Shown here piece by piece: positions 11,576 to 23,062 of a stretch of 64,000 nt of DNA (positions are counted from its first letter, which is position 1; each line of letters starts with the position of its first letter). The notes beneath the pieces are model-generated. The model did not search any database and was not told the DNA's origin. It saw nothing but the letters and a program-made list of their open reading frames with translations. Origin of the DNA: Strongylocentrotus purpuratus (taxonomy: Eukaryota; Echinodermata; Echinoidea; Camarodonta; Strongylocentrotidae); contig NW_022145599.1 in the NCBI RefSeq assembly GCF_000002235.5, positions 3,913,677 to 3,977,676 on the forward strand. Direction: 5' to 3'. A program made the position numbers and the translations under genes.

Positions 11576-11769
11576 AGGTCACATGTGGCTCACCTGGAGA
11601 TGGTACGAACACAAGTCTGTTTCAATCACTGAAGGACAACCTCGGGAAGCGTACAAATACACCTGCAATCATGGCTTCACATCAGACCCTAATAACCTGA
11701 CGGTAGTTTGTGAACTAAACGATGAGGGAACTATTGCTAGCTGGTCTCTAACGCCATCTTCTTGCTCAG
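11576..11769 (+). pseudogene. CCP/sushi exon 7 with a 1-nt deletion
   Basis: Splice sites are intact (CCTGAATCAG acceptor, G|GTACAA donor) but the exon is 194 nt. Where sister copies read AACACAGAGTCTG this one reads AACACAAGTCTG, losing one G. In the normal frame the module changes after GDGTNT and runs into an early stop; the usual CCP residues continue in the shifted frame. Inclusion would break the protein. Skipping would be neutral because the flanking introns are both phase 1. Either this exon is dying, or it is a sequencing or assembly error. Confidence 0.8.
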
Positions 11770-12400
11770 GTACAATTTATCTATGCCTTTTGGATGGTTT
11801 GAATTAATCATAAATTTGTTTTTAAATCGTACTGCCACCGACATGAACTAAACGCTGAGGGAACTGTTGCTAGCTGGTCTCCAATACCATCTACTTGCTC
11901 AGTTTTAATGTTGTGAATACTGACAAACCATGCCTTTTCTCCTTTAAACAAATGTAATAGACTAAAATACTTACAATACTTTGCAATTACGAAACATAAT
12001 TTAATACACAAAATCACGAACCCTTAGAATTGAGTTATGAGCTGGGATGACACTGAAAACAATTAAATTCATCTGTGCTGATCTGTCGACCTCGAATATA
12101 CATAGCAAAGTTGAATCCGTTGCATATGCATCAAAATCTTTATTTATATTTGGGCCTGTCGGCCATCTTGCATGAAACATAGAATAGAAAATGACTTGTT
12201 CCTTTTGCCAAAGGTAATGAATTTTAATCCCCTACTACCACGGTAAAAGGCAACAAACAAAAAGAAACTCTGAATATAAACCAGCAATTCTATTTTTTAA
12301 CTTTGGATAATTGATAATAAATACAAACCGGTAGAATCACAAGATTAAAATCATACAACAAATAACTTAATTATTTCTTTTCATTCTCCACCTGAATCAG

Positions 12401-12595
12401 AGGTCAAATGTAGCTCACCTGGAAATGGTACAAACACAGAGTCTATTTCAATCACTGAAGCGAGCCCTCGGGAAGCATACAATTACACCTGCAGTCATGG
12501 CTTCACATCAGACCCTAATAACCTGACGGTAGTTTGTCAACTGAACGCTGAGGGAACTATTGCTAGCTGGTCTCTAACGCCATCTTCTTGCTCAG
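12401..12595 (+). CDS. CCP/sushi exon 8
   Basis: 195 nt, phase 1-1, donor G|GTATGA. Variant residues are KCSSPGNGTN (adds an NGT sequon), SITEASPREAY, NYTCSHGF and CQLNAEG. The CCP core is intact. Confidence 0.9.
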
Positions 12596-13213
12596 GTATG
12601 ATATATCTATGCCTTTTGGATGGTATGAATCAATCATAGAATTTTCTTTTAAATCATGCTGCCACCCGCATGAACTGAACGCTGAGGGAACTGTTGCTAG
12701 CTGGTCTCCAGTACCACCTTCTTGCTCAGTTTTAACATTGAGAATACTGACAAACCATGCCTTTTCTCCTATAAACACATGTAATATACTTAAATAAAAC
12801 AATACTTTCCAATATGAAACGTAATATAATACACAAAATTATGAACCCTTAGAATTGAGTTTGAGCTGGGATGACACCAAAACAAATAAAACTCATCTGT
12901 GCTGATCTGTCAACCCCTAATATACATAGCAAAGTTGCATCCGTAGCATATGCATCACATTGTTTATTTATATCAATGGGCCCTTCGGCCAACTTGCATA
13001 AAACATAGAAAATGACATGTTTTGTTAACCAAAGGTAAAGAATTTTAGTAGCCGGGTAAAAGACAACCCCAAAAAGTAATTTTGAAATACCAGTGTTTCT
13101 ATTTTTTACTTTTAGATAATTGATAATAAAAACAAACCGCAAGGTAGAATTACAAGAATGAAATTATACAACAAATAAAGTAATAATTTCTTTTCATTCT
13201 CCACCTGAATCAG

Positions 13214-13408
13214 AGGTCAAATGTGGCTCACCTGGAAATGGTACAAACACAGAGTCTGTTTTAATCACTGAAGGACAACCTGGGGAAGCATACAAATACA
13301 CCTGCAATCATGGCTTCACATCAGACCCTAATAACCTGACGGTAGTTTGTCAACTGAACGCTGAGGGAACTATTGCTAGCTGGTCTCTAACGCCATCTTC
13401 ATGCTCAG
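13214..13408 (+). CDS. CCP/sushi exon 9
   Basis: 195 nt, phase 1-1. It reads GNGTNTESVLITEGQPGEAY, then KYTCNHGF and CQLNAEG. Sequons NGT and NLT are present. The intron after it closely matches those after exons 8 and 12. Confidence 0.9.
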
Positions 13409-14037
13409 GTATGATATATCTATGCCTTTTGGATGGTATGAATTAATCATGGAAATTTCTTTTAAATCATGCTGCCACCTACATGAACTAAACGCTGAGG
13501 GAACTGTTGCTAGCTGATCTCCAGTACCACCTTCTTGCTCAGTTTTAACATTGTGAATACTGACAAACCATGCCTTTTCTCCTATAAACACATGTAATAT
13601 ACTTAAATAAAACAATACTTTCCAATATGAAACGTAATATAATACACAAAATTATGAACCCTTAGAATTTAGTTATGAGCTGGGATGACACCAAAACAAA
13701 TAAAACTCATCTGTGCTGATCTGTCAACCCCTAATATACATAGCAAAGTTGCATCCGTAGCATATGCATCACATTGTTTATTTATATCGATGGGCCCTTC
13801 GGCAACTTGCATAAAAACATAGAAAATGACGTGTTTTGTTAACCAAATCTAAAGAATTTTAGTAGCCTATTACCAGAATAAAAGACAACCCCCAAAAAGT
13901 TAACTTTGAAATACTAGTGTTTCTATTTTTTAATTTTGGATAATTGATAATAAATACAAACCGCAAGGTAGAATTACAAGAATGAAATCATACAACAAAT
14001 AAAGTAATAATTTCTTTTTATTCTATACCTGAATCAG

Positions 14038-14232
14038 AGGTAAAATGTGGCTCACCAAGAAATGGTATGAACACAGAGTCTATTTCAATCACTGAAGGAA
14101 ACCCTGGGGAAGCATACAATTACACCTGCAGTCATGGCTTCACATCAGACCCTAATAACCTGACCGTAGTTTGTGAACTGAACGATGAGGGAACTATTGC
14201 TAGCTGGTCTCTAACGCCGTCTACTTGCTCAG
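14038..14232 (+). CDS. CCP/sushi exon 10
   Basis: 195 nt, phase 1-1. The acceptor tract is altered (TTCTATACCTGAATCAG). It reads KCGSPRNGMNTESIS, EGNPGEAYNYTC and TPSTC. The intron after it holds the SINE fragment that lengthens this unit. Confidence 0.9.
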
Positions 14233-14442
14233 GTATGATATATATATGCCTTTTGGATGGTATGAATCAATCTTAGAATTTTATATTTTAAATCATACTG
14301 CCACCCACATGAACTAAACGCTGAGGGAACTGTTGCTAGCTGGTCTCCAATACCATCTTCTTGCTCAGTTTTAATATTGTGAATACTGACAAACCATGCC
14401 TTTTCTCCTTTAAACAAATGTAATAGACTAAAATACTGACAA

Positions 14443-14550
14443 ATAATAATATTTAATTTTTATATAGCGCTTAATACAAATGTCTCTTAGCGCTTTACAA
14501 ATATACTATTACCCCGGTCATTGGATTCCGTGTTTGCCCGCACTTTGCAA
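14443..14550 (-). mobile_element. SINE 3' fragment in CCP intron 10
   Basis: On the minus strand the segment carries the AAGCGCTATATAAA tail seen in the SINE at 6416-6675, preceded by the body motif GGGGTAATA. Just after it, ACTTTGCAATTACGAAA occurs twice in direct repeat, while sister units have it once, marking local duplication at the insertion. It explains the 942-bp spacing of this unit. Confidence 0.65.
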
Positions 14551-14979
14551 TTACGAAATACTTTGCAATTACGAAACATAATTTAATACACAAAATCACG
14601 AACCCTTAGAATTGAGTTATGAGCTGGGATGACACTGAAAACAATTAAATTCATCTGTGCTGATCTGTCGACCTCGAATATACATAGCAAAGTTGAATCC
14701 GTTGCATATGCATCAAATTGTTTATTTATATTTGGGCCTGTCAGCCATCTTGCATAAGACATAGCATAGAAAATGACTTGTTTCTTTAACCAAAGGTAAT
14801 AAATTTTAGTCCCCTACTACCATGGTAAAAGGTAACAAACAAAAAGAAACTCTGAATAACCAGCAATTCTATTTTTTAACTTTGGATAATTGATAATAAA
14901 TACAAACCGGTAGAATTACAAGAATGAAATCATACAACAAATAACTTAATTATTTCTTTTCATTCTCCACCTAAATCAG

Positions 14980-15174
14980 AGATCAAATGTGGCTCACCTG
15001 AATATGGTACAAACACAGAGTCTATTTCAATCACTGAAGCGAGCCCTGGGGAAGCATACAATTACACCTGCAGTCATGGCTTCACATCAGACCCTAATAA
15101 CCTGACGGTAGTTTGTGAACTGAACGATGAGGGAACTATTGCTAGCTGGTCTCTAACGCCATCTTCTTGCTCAA
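14980..15174 (+). CDS. CCP/sushi exon 11
   Basis: 195 nt, phase 1-1. The acceptor is CCTAAATCAG. It reads IKCGSPEYGTNTES, EASPGEAYNYTC and CELNDEG. The last exon base is A instead of G (TCA A|GTATGA), weakening the donor and changing the junction codon from GAG to AAG if joined to a sister exon. The core residues are intact. Confidence 0.85.
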
Positions 15175-15783
15175 GTATGATATATCTATGCCTTTTGGAT
15201 GGTTTGAATTAAGCATGGAAATAACTTTTACATTGCACTTCCACCCACATGAAATGAACGCTAAGGGAACTGTTGCTAGCTGGTCTTCAGTACTACCTTA
15301 TTGCTTAATTTTAACATTGTGACTACTGACAAACCATGCCTTAAACAAATGTAATAGACTAAAATAAGATACGAAACGTAATTTAATACACAAAACCATG
15401 ACCCTTCAGAATCGAGTTATGAGCTGGGATGATATCGAAAACTATAAAGTTCATCTGTGCTGATCTGTCGACCTCGAATATACATAGCAAAGTTGAATCC
15501 GTTGCATATGCATCAAAATCTTTATTTATATTTGGGCCTGTCGGCCATCTTGCATGAAACATAGAATAGAAAATGACTTGTTTCTTTTGCTAAAGGTAAT
15601 GAATTTTAGTCCCCTACTACCACGGTAAAAGGCAACAAGCAAAAAGAAACTCTGAATGACCAGCAATTCTATTTTTTAACTCGCGATAATTGATAATAAA
15701 TACAAACCGCAAGGTAGAATTACAAGAATGAAATTATACAACAAATAAAGTAATAATTTCTTTTCATTCTCCACCTGAATCAG

Positions 15784-15978
15784 AGGTCAAATGTGGCTCA
15801 CCTGAAAATGGTACGAACACAGAGTCTGTTTTAATCACTGAAGGAAGCCCTGGGGAAGCATACAATTACACCTGCAATCATGGCTTCACATCAGACCCTA
15901 ATAACCTGACGGTAGTTTGTCAACTGAACGCTGAGGGAACTATTGCTAGCTGGTCTCTAACGCCATCTTCATGCTCAG
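15784..15978 (+). CDS. CCP/sushi exon 12
   Basis: 195 nt, phase 1-1, donor G|GTATGA. It reads KCGSPENGTNTESVLITEG, SPGEAYNYTCNHGF and CQLNAEG, with three sequons (NGT, NYT, NLT). It is the last intact CCP exon. In the model it splices over 7.5 kb to the first SUEL exon, joining phase 1 to phase 1. Confidence 0.88.
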
Positions 15979-16332
15979 GTATGATATATCTATGCCTTTT
16001 GGATGGTATGAATTAATCATGGAAATTTCTTTTAAATTATACTGCCACCGACATGAACTGAATGCTGAGGGAACTGTTGCTAGCTGATCTCCAGTACCAC
16101 CTTCTTGCTCAGTTTTAACATTGTGAATACTAACAAACCATGCCTTTTCTCCTATAAACACATGTAATATACTTAAATAAAACAATACTTTCCAATATGA
16201 AACGTAATATAATACACAAAAAATTATGAACCCTTAGAATTGAATTAGGAGCTGGGATGACTCCAAAGCAATAAAACTCATCTGTGCTAATCTGTCAACC
16301 CCTAATATACATAGCAAAGTAGAATAAAACAG

Positions 16333-16433
16333 TGAGCAGCGACATAGGCGCCGGAAGTGGGGTGGCAGAGGGGCAGTTGCCCCCCCCCCCAATCAAAAAA
16401 GTGGGGGGGCAAAACGTAGTTTGCCCCCCCCCC

Positions 16434-16467
<34 letters not shown>

Positions 16468-17280
16468 GCCGCCCCCCCCCCCCCCCTCAAAAAAAAAAAA
16501 AAAAAGCAGTAAAGGAGTACAGATTGTTGTATATTTAACCCAAAAGTACATAACAATAATAAAAACCAGAATTAAATCACAAATAAAATTCCCTTCAAAG
16601 AAAAGAAAAGTTAACAGGAATTAAATTTCCTATAAATCGCGCATGCCACCTATATTTATCAATGGAGGTTTTTATAATAGCAATGCGCGCATATCGTGGA
16701 CATATTGTGAGAGACTGGGAAAGCGTGTCTGTTTTTTGTTATAGGGGTGAGAAGACATGAGCCCCTGAACGCTGGCGTACTGATGGGGGGTGGTACTTCT
16801 TATTTGATACCAGTGATTTACAAATGTTGCTGAAATTACATGAATTTCCAATATTTTTTTCTCAATTTTTTTTGTAAGTCATACTTTTTTATGCGTTTGT
16901 TCCAAAATTAGAAATTCCCAAATTTACAGTCGGGCGAAAAATATGCTTATTTAGAAGCCTTTATGTCATGGTCTGTAAAACCGCTGCGCTCGGGGGCTCG
17001 AGCCCTCTCACTTTTTGACAAAGTATGTTACAGAGAAAAAGAAAGAAAGAGAGAGAAAATAATTAAGTGACCTGCCAATGCCAAATTTTCGGGAGCCAAA
17101 AAAAAAAAAAAAAATAGTGCTAGCGTCTGGTAAGAGTGGTGGTAATGCAGATTTTTCTTCTGCCCCCCCCCCCCCTTCCAAACTTTTTGGCTCATCACAT
17201 CACTGCCCCTGGAAGGTGAGCCCTCTGGAATGTTAGCCACCCCAATCCCAAACTGCTTCCGGCGCGCCTGAGCAGGGACA
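16333..17280. mobile_element. hAT-like non-autonomous element with C and A tracts
   Basis: The ends carry imperfect inverted motifs (AGGCGCCGGAAG left, CTTCCGGCGCGCCT right). They are flanked by a near-perfect direct repeat TGAGCAGCGACA / TGAGCAGGGACA (16333-16344 and 17269-17280). The inside has C13-A30-C14-A17 type tracts and GCTGCGCTCGGGGGCTCGAG. No transposase was found. It abuts the end of the CCP array. Confidence 0.55.
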
Positions 17281-18600
17281 CAATTAACCTCACATTGGAA
17301 AGGTCAAAAGAGACAATGAAGACTGACATAAACATACAATTAAAAAATATATATAAAACAACAGAAATTAAGCAAGGAAAGAGAGAAATGCAAGGATAGA
17401 CAATGTTGCTGTATATGTAAAGAGTTAAGAAAAAGAGAGGAGAGGTGGATAAGAGAAGAAAGGAGAGTGAGAGAGAGAGCACACAATGTGGATACTCCAG
17501 GAGGTAGTGACCATAGTTATAGTAAGTTATAGAGCGTAAGAAAGACGTGGCGGGAAGGATTCAAAGAAGGCAAGACATGATTTGACAATGCACTTAAAAT
17601 AATTTGTATTGTATTAAAGGAAGTATAAGAATTAAACAATTTCAATTCCCTCTTAAACAAATGAAAGGTAAAGATCAGTTATGGTCATGCGATTGCATTG
17701 TGAAAGAAACGTTGTGGAATATGAACACATTTCGAGCATCTGCTCACGCGGTCTCGCTCCGCGGTCTTCCACATGTGAAATCGTCTTTGAAAATGCGCTA
17801 AGTGTGCAAAGAAATGCTCACAAAGAAATTACACACTATCTCGGGTGGAAATCACATATTAAAATACTGTTCTTTCCACTGATATCAATTTCGAACTGAT
17901 TTGCAGACTAGAAAATAGGGCCTTTTCGTCTTCAAAAATGAACAACAGCCATTCAATTTGTCATTTCTCTATGGAGGTCACAGGAAAATTCGCCTTTTTC
18001 ACTGGGGGTCGTGTACTTCATAACGCTCGTAACTAAATTGTTATTGGGTGGTCTCGGCCGTCAAAACATAGGGTATATAATCCCCTGCCGTCTGATGTAA
18101 CACATAATTTGATTGGTTGTCGAGAAACTAGGGCCAATTTCAATCCAATAAAAAATTTTTTTATAAACTTACGTATCGACCTCTATAATATATGCAAGTG
18201 CGTAAGCGAAGTTTTAACACAGCGGACAACGAGGCTTACACACCGTGCTCGCAGCCGTGCGTACGTATTTCTACCACCAAATTTGACTCGGCTCCGGCGA
18301 TGGGAAAAGACACATTTTACGTTGATTTCAGCAATTTAATGAAGAGAATTTAGATATTATGGACGACCTTTTACGAAAAAAGGTGTGTAGGGATTAAATT
18401 ATATCTCTAACGAGACACTGGATTCTTTAGTTTTCCTGAAATTTAGCAAATTAATGGCAATCCGAACTCGCTGCATGAGCAGATCTAAATATTCATGGTC
18501 GATCTGCTAGTAAAGGAATCGCGTATTCATATTGCAGGGTGATCCCGCCCATCTTAGACGGAGGGATGACAATGGACGTATATGCATTGTGATGTGCATC
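17281..18600. other. Intronic DNA without recognised exons
   Basis: GA/AT-rich sequence to about 17480, then unclassified sequence with palindromic patches (for example GCGGTCTCGCTCCGCGG near 17748). I saw no CCP, EGF or SUEL exon with splice sites. It lies within the long intron of the lectin gene. Confidence 0.4.
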
Positions 18601-18601
18601 C

Positions 18602-18950
18602 AGGCACGTACACGGGGGGGGGGGGTAACCCCCCCCCCCTTTGGATTTTTTTTTTTTTTTTAATTAAAAAAAAAAAAATATTCCCATGGCTGACCTAAAA
18701 AGGTGACCTCCCCCCCCCCCCCCACCCCTCCCCCAACGAGCCAAATGTCAAATTTTCAAATTTCGAGACCACAAAAAAAGTGTCCTCTCTCTCCCCTCTT
18801 CTTCTCCCGAAAAAGGGAATACAAATCATGAAAATATATATGCATGTCTAGTAGATGCAGATGCACACCCCCCCCCCCTCCCCAACGAGCCAAATGTCAA
18901 ATTTTCAAATTTCGAGACCACAAAAAAAAAGTGTCCCCTTCCCCCCTGGG
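18602..18950. repeat. C-tract element with internal direct repeat of about 150 bp
   Basis: It begins CAGGCACGTACACGGGG, resembling the hAT-MITE end at 4413. The block CCCCAACGAGCCAAATGTC and the following 50 bases (about 18731-18780) recur at about 18882-18931. Long C, T and A runs are present. The opposite end was not found. Confidence 0.5.
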
Positions 18951-19146
18951 GAGCATTCCAGCCAGGCGTAATTTTACAGATACTCACAATGCTGAACAAA
19001 CTATACTTTCGCATCCTACCCATTTAACACCTGGTGGAGAGTGGCAAACATAGAACATCTGGCCAAAGGACTTTAGCTGGGCTCGGATTTGAACCCCGTA
19101 CCTTGTGATCTGCAGTCGGGTGATTTTATACCCACTAGGCCTCAAA
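18950..19146 (-). mobile_element. tRNA-derived SINE (minus strand)
   Basis: Read on the minus strand, GCCTAGTGGGTATAAAAT (A-box-like) and GGTTCAAATCC (B-box) form a tRNA-like head at about 19075-19146. A body follows with GCCACTCTCCACCAGGTG and TGGCTGGAATGCTCCCC. The body resembles that of the SINE at 6416. It is not a functional tRNA. Confidence 0.6.
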
Positions 19147-19989
19147 TTAACAGTTCGCTACAGAGCTTTATCCGATATAATATCTTTTGAGGACTGTTCT
19201 AAAAGAGGGTTCATATATATATCCGCACTTACACTCTCTATTCATTGATCGTTGCAAATTGCATCTAAGAACCATTTCAGCTATAAAGCTTGACTTTGAC
19301 TTATGCCGTCCACGCAGGCCAGGGGCCTCGTGATGGCTTACGTATGGTGATGGTATGCCAAGTTTTTCTGTCCGCAGCCAGTCTTGATGCATCTGTCAGC
19401 CTTGGTATGGATCTTGCTTTGCAGTCCTCTGAGATGCAGTCGAGCCATCTTTTGGGTGGACGGCCTCTGGGTCGATTTCCCGTGACTTTTCCTTCCACGG
19501 CAATTTTGGGGTATCTTGTAGGTTTCATTCTTAGAACGTGGCCGAAATATTTGAGTCTTTTAGTGGAGACTTTGTCCATAACATCTTGATCGAGGTTGAG
19601 GGATCCTTTGATGTGTGTCTTACGGATCTTATCTAGTCTTGTCACCCCATTATGCGACGAAGGCATGCCATTTCAAACACTTGAAGTCTGTTGCTATCTT
19701 CTTTTTTTAACTGTCCAAGATTCTGCCCCGTAAAGCAGTTTAGAGAGGATGAGTGATTGATACAGTTGCATCTTCGTGTGGCTACTAATGCTTTTTGATA
19801 TCCATACGTTATTTAGCCTTTGGAAAGCTGCCCCTGCTTTCCTGATACGATTCTTAATGTCACTTGTCGTTTTCTGCTATTTTCCCTCCCAGGTACACAA
19901 AATCTTCCATCTGTTTTTATTCTGGCTATGTCAATGTTGAGATTGCACTTTCTTTTGCTAATAGCTTGCACTTCTGTCTTTGCTATCAA

Positions 19990-20456
19990 CCAGTGTCTGC
20001 AGTTCCTCTGGAGTCTCGGCTATCAAGACGATGTCGTCTGCAAAACGTAAGTTGTTTATGCAGGTTCCTTGAATTTTGGCTCCTATTTGGACTTCATCCA
20101 TTGCCATGGTCATAACTAGCTCGATGAGTATGTTGAAAAGTTGTGGGGAGATGGCACACCCCTGCCTGATTCCTACAGTTGTCTTGAACCACTCTGTCAG
20201 CTCTCCATTTACTCTGACCGTACTCTGGGATTGTTCATACAGTGCTTGTAGCAGTCGTATCAGCTTGCTTTTGCTAATAGCTTGTACTTCTGTCTTTGCT
20301 ATGTTCACCTTGAGACCAAGGTCACAGCTTGCCTTGTAGACTTTATCAACCAGTGTCTGCAGTTACTCTGGAGTCTCGGCTATCAAGACGATGTCGTCTG
20401 CAAAACGTAAGTTGTTTATGCAGGTTCCTTGAATTTTGGCTCCTATTTGGACTTCG
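19990..20456. repeat. Internal direct repeat within the RTE reverse transcriptase
   Basis: About 107 bases starting ACCAGTGTCTGCAGTT (19990-20096) recur at 20348-20456 with one change, and CTTTTGCTAATAGCTTG also recurs (19951 and 20263). A second copy of the conserved NNLRFADDIVLIAE block therefore lies behind the first. Confidence 0.8.
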
Positions 20457-20668
20457 AGCTCCGCGCACACTTTTGAGCATGCTAAAAAAATCCAGACGCA
20501 CACAGCGAGTGACGACGAATGCATAGCGTGGGTCCAGCGCGCTCGACGAACGAGTAACGAGTGATGACGCACGCCTAGCGAACGACAACGCACTGACCAA
20601 AATTGCAAATTTTTCATGCGCCGGCCGTGCGTCCCCCATGCGTCCCCTCTGTGTGACCGGGCCTTTAC
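20457..20668. mobile_element. Unclassified insert of about 212 bp in the RTE element
   Basis: GC-rich sequence with many CG-containing motifs (GCGAGTGACGACGAATGC, CGAACGAGTAACGAGTG) and an end GTGTGACCGGGCC interrupts the RTE coding sequence. It encodes nothing recognisable. Terminal repeats and target duplication were not resolved. Confidence 0.4.
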
Positions 20669-22140
20669 TTCTGATCTTTCTGTTAGAGTTCTCCCTGTCT
20701 TGCTCTTAACTGATTGCATTCTCTTTGATGCTGATTTGGTGATTTTCTTAATTGTTGCGTAGACCTAGCTCCTTTGATTTAGCAGATTAGTGTGCGCTTT
20801 CTACTCTACTGCAAAGGTCTTGGAGCCACGCATCTTTACAGCCCCTAGTCTTCCTCTTTATCTCTCTATTCAGAAAGTTGTACCTTGGTTTCAGTGAAGG
20901 GTCGTTTTGTTTGGCTTGTTTGATTTTGCTGCGTTCTTCGCTGAGATCTAGTATTTCTTGTGAGATCCATGCTTCCTGCGGTCTGTTCTTTTTCATTCCC
21001 AGAACATCCTTTGCTGTGCTGTTAAATGCTTGTTTGATCTTTTCCCAGATGCTTTCTATGTCTAGGTGGGTATCAGAGTGATCCAGCAGCGGTCTGAACT
21101 TCCCTCCGATTATGGCCTGGTAGTTTTTTTTTATGTGTTTTCATCTTTCAGTTTCGACACATCGTATCTCTTCATTACGTTCTGTTTGGGTTTAGTTTTG
21201 AATCGTAGCTTGAAGTTGCAGATAACCAGTTGGTGATCTGAGGCCACATCAGCACTTGGAAAACTTCTACCGCATTGGACGCTTGATTTCCATTTGTTGT
21301 TCACCATGACAAAGTCTATCTTGTTTTTGGTTCTCCCGTCCGGCGACTCCCATGTCCATTCCCGACTTGCATTCTTCTGTTTGAACATGGTATTTGCAAT
21401 AGCTAGATTGTTGGCCATGCAAAAGTTCAAAAGCTTTTCTCCTCTGTTGTTCATTCTCCGTATCCATGATGTCCTATGACGTTCTTCCAGGTGTCCCAGT
21501 CTCTCCCTACTTTTGCGATTAAATCACCTTGCACTATCAGTATATCCTTGTTAGGAGTGTCATCTATTGTTTGTTGAAGCTGGTCATAAAATGTGTCTAT
21601 CATTTCCTCTCTGTCTGCCATGTTCGGTGCATAAACCTGGATTATTGTTAAGGCTCCAACCTGTGTTTGGAATCTGGCCGAGATCAGTCTAGGGGATATG
21701 GTGTTATATCCCAGGAGTGCTTTTTGTGCTTGTTTGTTGAGGATCAGAGCGACGCCTCTCCTGTGTACATCTTCCTCGCTAGCACACAGTACTTTGTATC
21801 CTCTCTCGGTGAAATCTGATTCTTTCCAGTGAGACGTCTCTGAGACTCCAATTCCCACTTGAATTTGTCCAATTGGCTCATTAGAATGTCTAGTTTTCCA
21901 TCTTGATTTAGAGTACGCACATTCCATGTGCCAATACCTATCAGTTTTTTTTTATGTTAGTAGAGCCGTTTTTTCTTTGGGGTTATCAACATGATCTCTT
22001 CCAACTGGGTTTGGAGATGATGCATCATCATGCACTGCAGTTTGCTGGCCCATCAGTCGAAAGGGCTGGTTAGTATTATCAGGGGCTTTCACCCTGGTGC
22101 TATTTAGGCTTTCCATCATTCATGCAGTTTCGCTCATATA

Positions 22141-23060
22141 CACTGTTGCTCATAACGGTGGAATATTTTTTTTATCCCAATTTATGGAATTATTTTAAAA
22201 ATAATTTAAAAATACTAGATCTAGATAATAGTATACAGTCTCAGATTTTATTGAATAATAATTTGCCAATATGTGTTTTGCGTGACTGCTAAAGCATGTA
22301 TATTATGCTACTATGTTTATCAACTAGGGGACCTATGCCCTTAAGTCATAAATGACAGTAATGAGGATTAATGCCTCACAAAGGGCACTAATATAGCACA
22401 TCGACACGGTGTTGATCCTGGGGCCTCACAGTTACGAGGCCATTGCTTTGTCACTGAACCATGACTGTACGTAGTGGGGGCTAGGGTAGGGGGCAGTTTC
22501 CATAAATTAAAAAAATAAACAGAAAATGCAATAAATATTCAATAATTTATTGCATTTTACCCCGGTCCCCAACATTAAAAATCCTCTGGACGGCCATGCA
22601 TTATGGCTCAATGCATGGGCACACAGAAGATTTTTTATGTTGGGGACCGGGGTAGAATGCAATAAATTATTGAAAATTTATTGCATTTTCTGTTTTTTTT
22701 TTATTTATGGAAACTGCCCCCTACCCTAGCCCCTGCTACGTACAGTCATGTTCAGTGACAAAGCAATGGCCTCGTAACTGTGAGGCCCAGGATCAACACC
22801 GTGTCGATGTGCTATATTAGTGCCCTTTTGTGAGGCATTAATCCTCATTACTGTCATGTATGACTTAAGGGCATAGGTCCCCTAGTTGATAAACATAGTA
22901 GCATAACAGACATGCTTTAGCAGTCACGCAAAAACATATTGGCAAATTCAATAAAATCTGAGACTGTATACTATTATCTAGATCTAGTATTTTTAAATTA
23001 TTTTAAATAATTCCATAAATTGGGATAAAAAAAAATATTCCACCGTTATGAGCAACAGTG
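22141..23060. mobile_element. 920-bp near-perfect palindromic (foldback) element flanked by TA
   Basis: The left arm begins CACTGTTGCTCATAACGGTG and the right arm ends with its exact complement. The two arms of about 430 bp match over most of their length around a short centre near 22590-22610. Both flanks are TA (22139-22140 and 23061-23062), as left by Tc1/mariner-type insertion. Relatives are the left-half copy at 35553-36140 and the right-half copy at 46517-47000. No coding capacity is visible. The 5' side of the RTE element appears to continue on its right. Confidence 0.9.
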
Positions 23061-23062
23061 TA

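Larger units (their letters stand above)
6690..16320 (+). repeat. Tandem array of 12 CCP-exon units, period about 745-940 bp
   Basis: Each unit holds one 195-nt CCP exon plus a conserved intron. Exon starts are spaced 753, 745, 805, 743, 804, 756, 825, 813, 824, 942 and 804 bases apart; the long one carries a SINE fragment. Introns share many blocks (CTATGCCTTTTGGATGG after the exon, TTTATATCTTTGGGCCC mid-intron, TAATTTCTTTTCATT before the acceptor). About 75 bases after the exon, the units I compared carry a decayed copy of the exon's 3' third (example 7240-7298: AACTAAACGCTGAGGG...). The array ends abruptly at 16320, next to a hAT-like element. Confidence 0.95.
19290..21980 (-). pseudogene. 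Decayed RTE/BovB-like non-LTR retrotransposon ORF2
   Basis: In order on the minus strand: an endonuclease beginning GTWNVRTLNQDGKLD (about 21950), then SETSHWKESDFTERGYK, YAPNMADRE and VASDHQL; a linker (QEILDLSEERSKIKQAKQ); RT motifs WFKTTVGIRQGCAISPQLF and NLRFADDIVLIAE (catalytic ADD); and the C-terminal RLKYFGHVLRM, RPRGRPPKRWLD. The frame changes many times, so it is dead. RTE-clade placement is from the endonuclease/RT wording; the protein lacks RNase H, as expected. The RT part contains an internal duplication and an insert of about 210 bp. Confidence 0.85.

Noticed and set aside
6970..15978. CRISPR-like regular spacing of near-identical repeats
   Set aside because: Repeats are 195-nt protein-coding exons with splice sites and spacers are homologous introns; this is a eukaryotic exon array.
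16332..16556. Open frames rich in Pro, Lys and Phe
   Set aside because: They translate homopolymer C and A runs of a transposable element.
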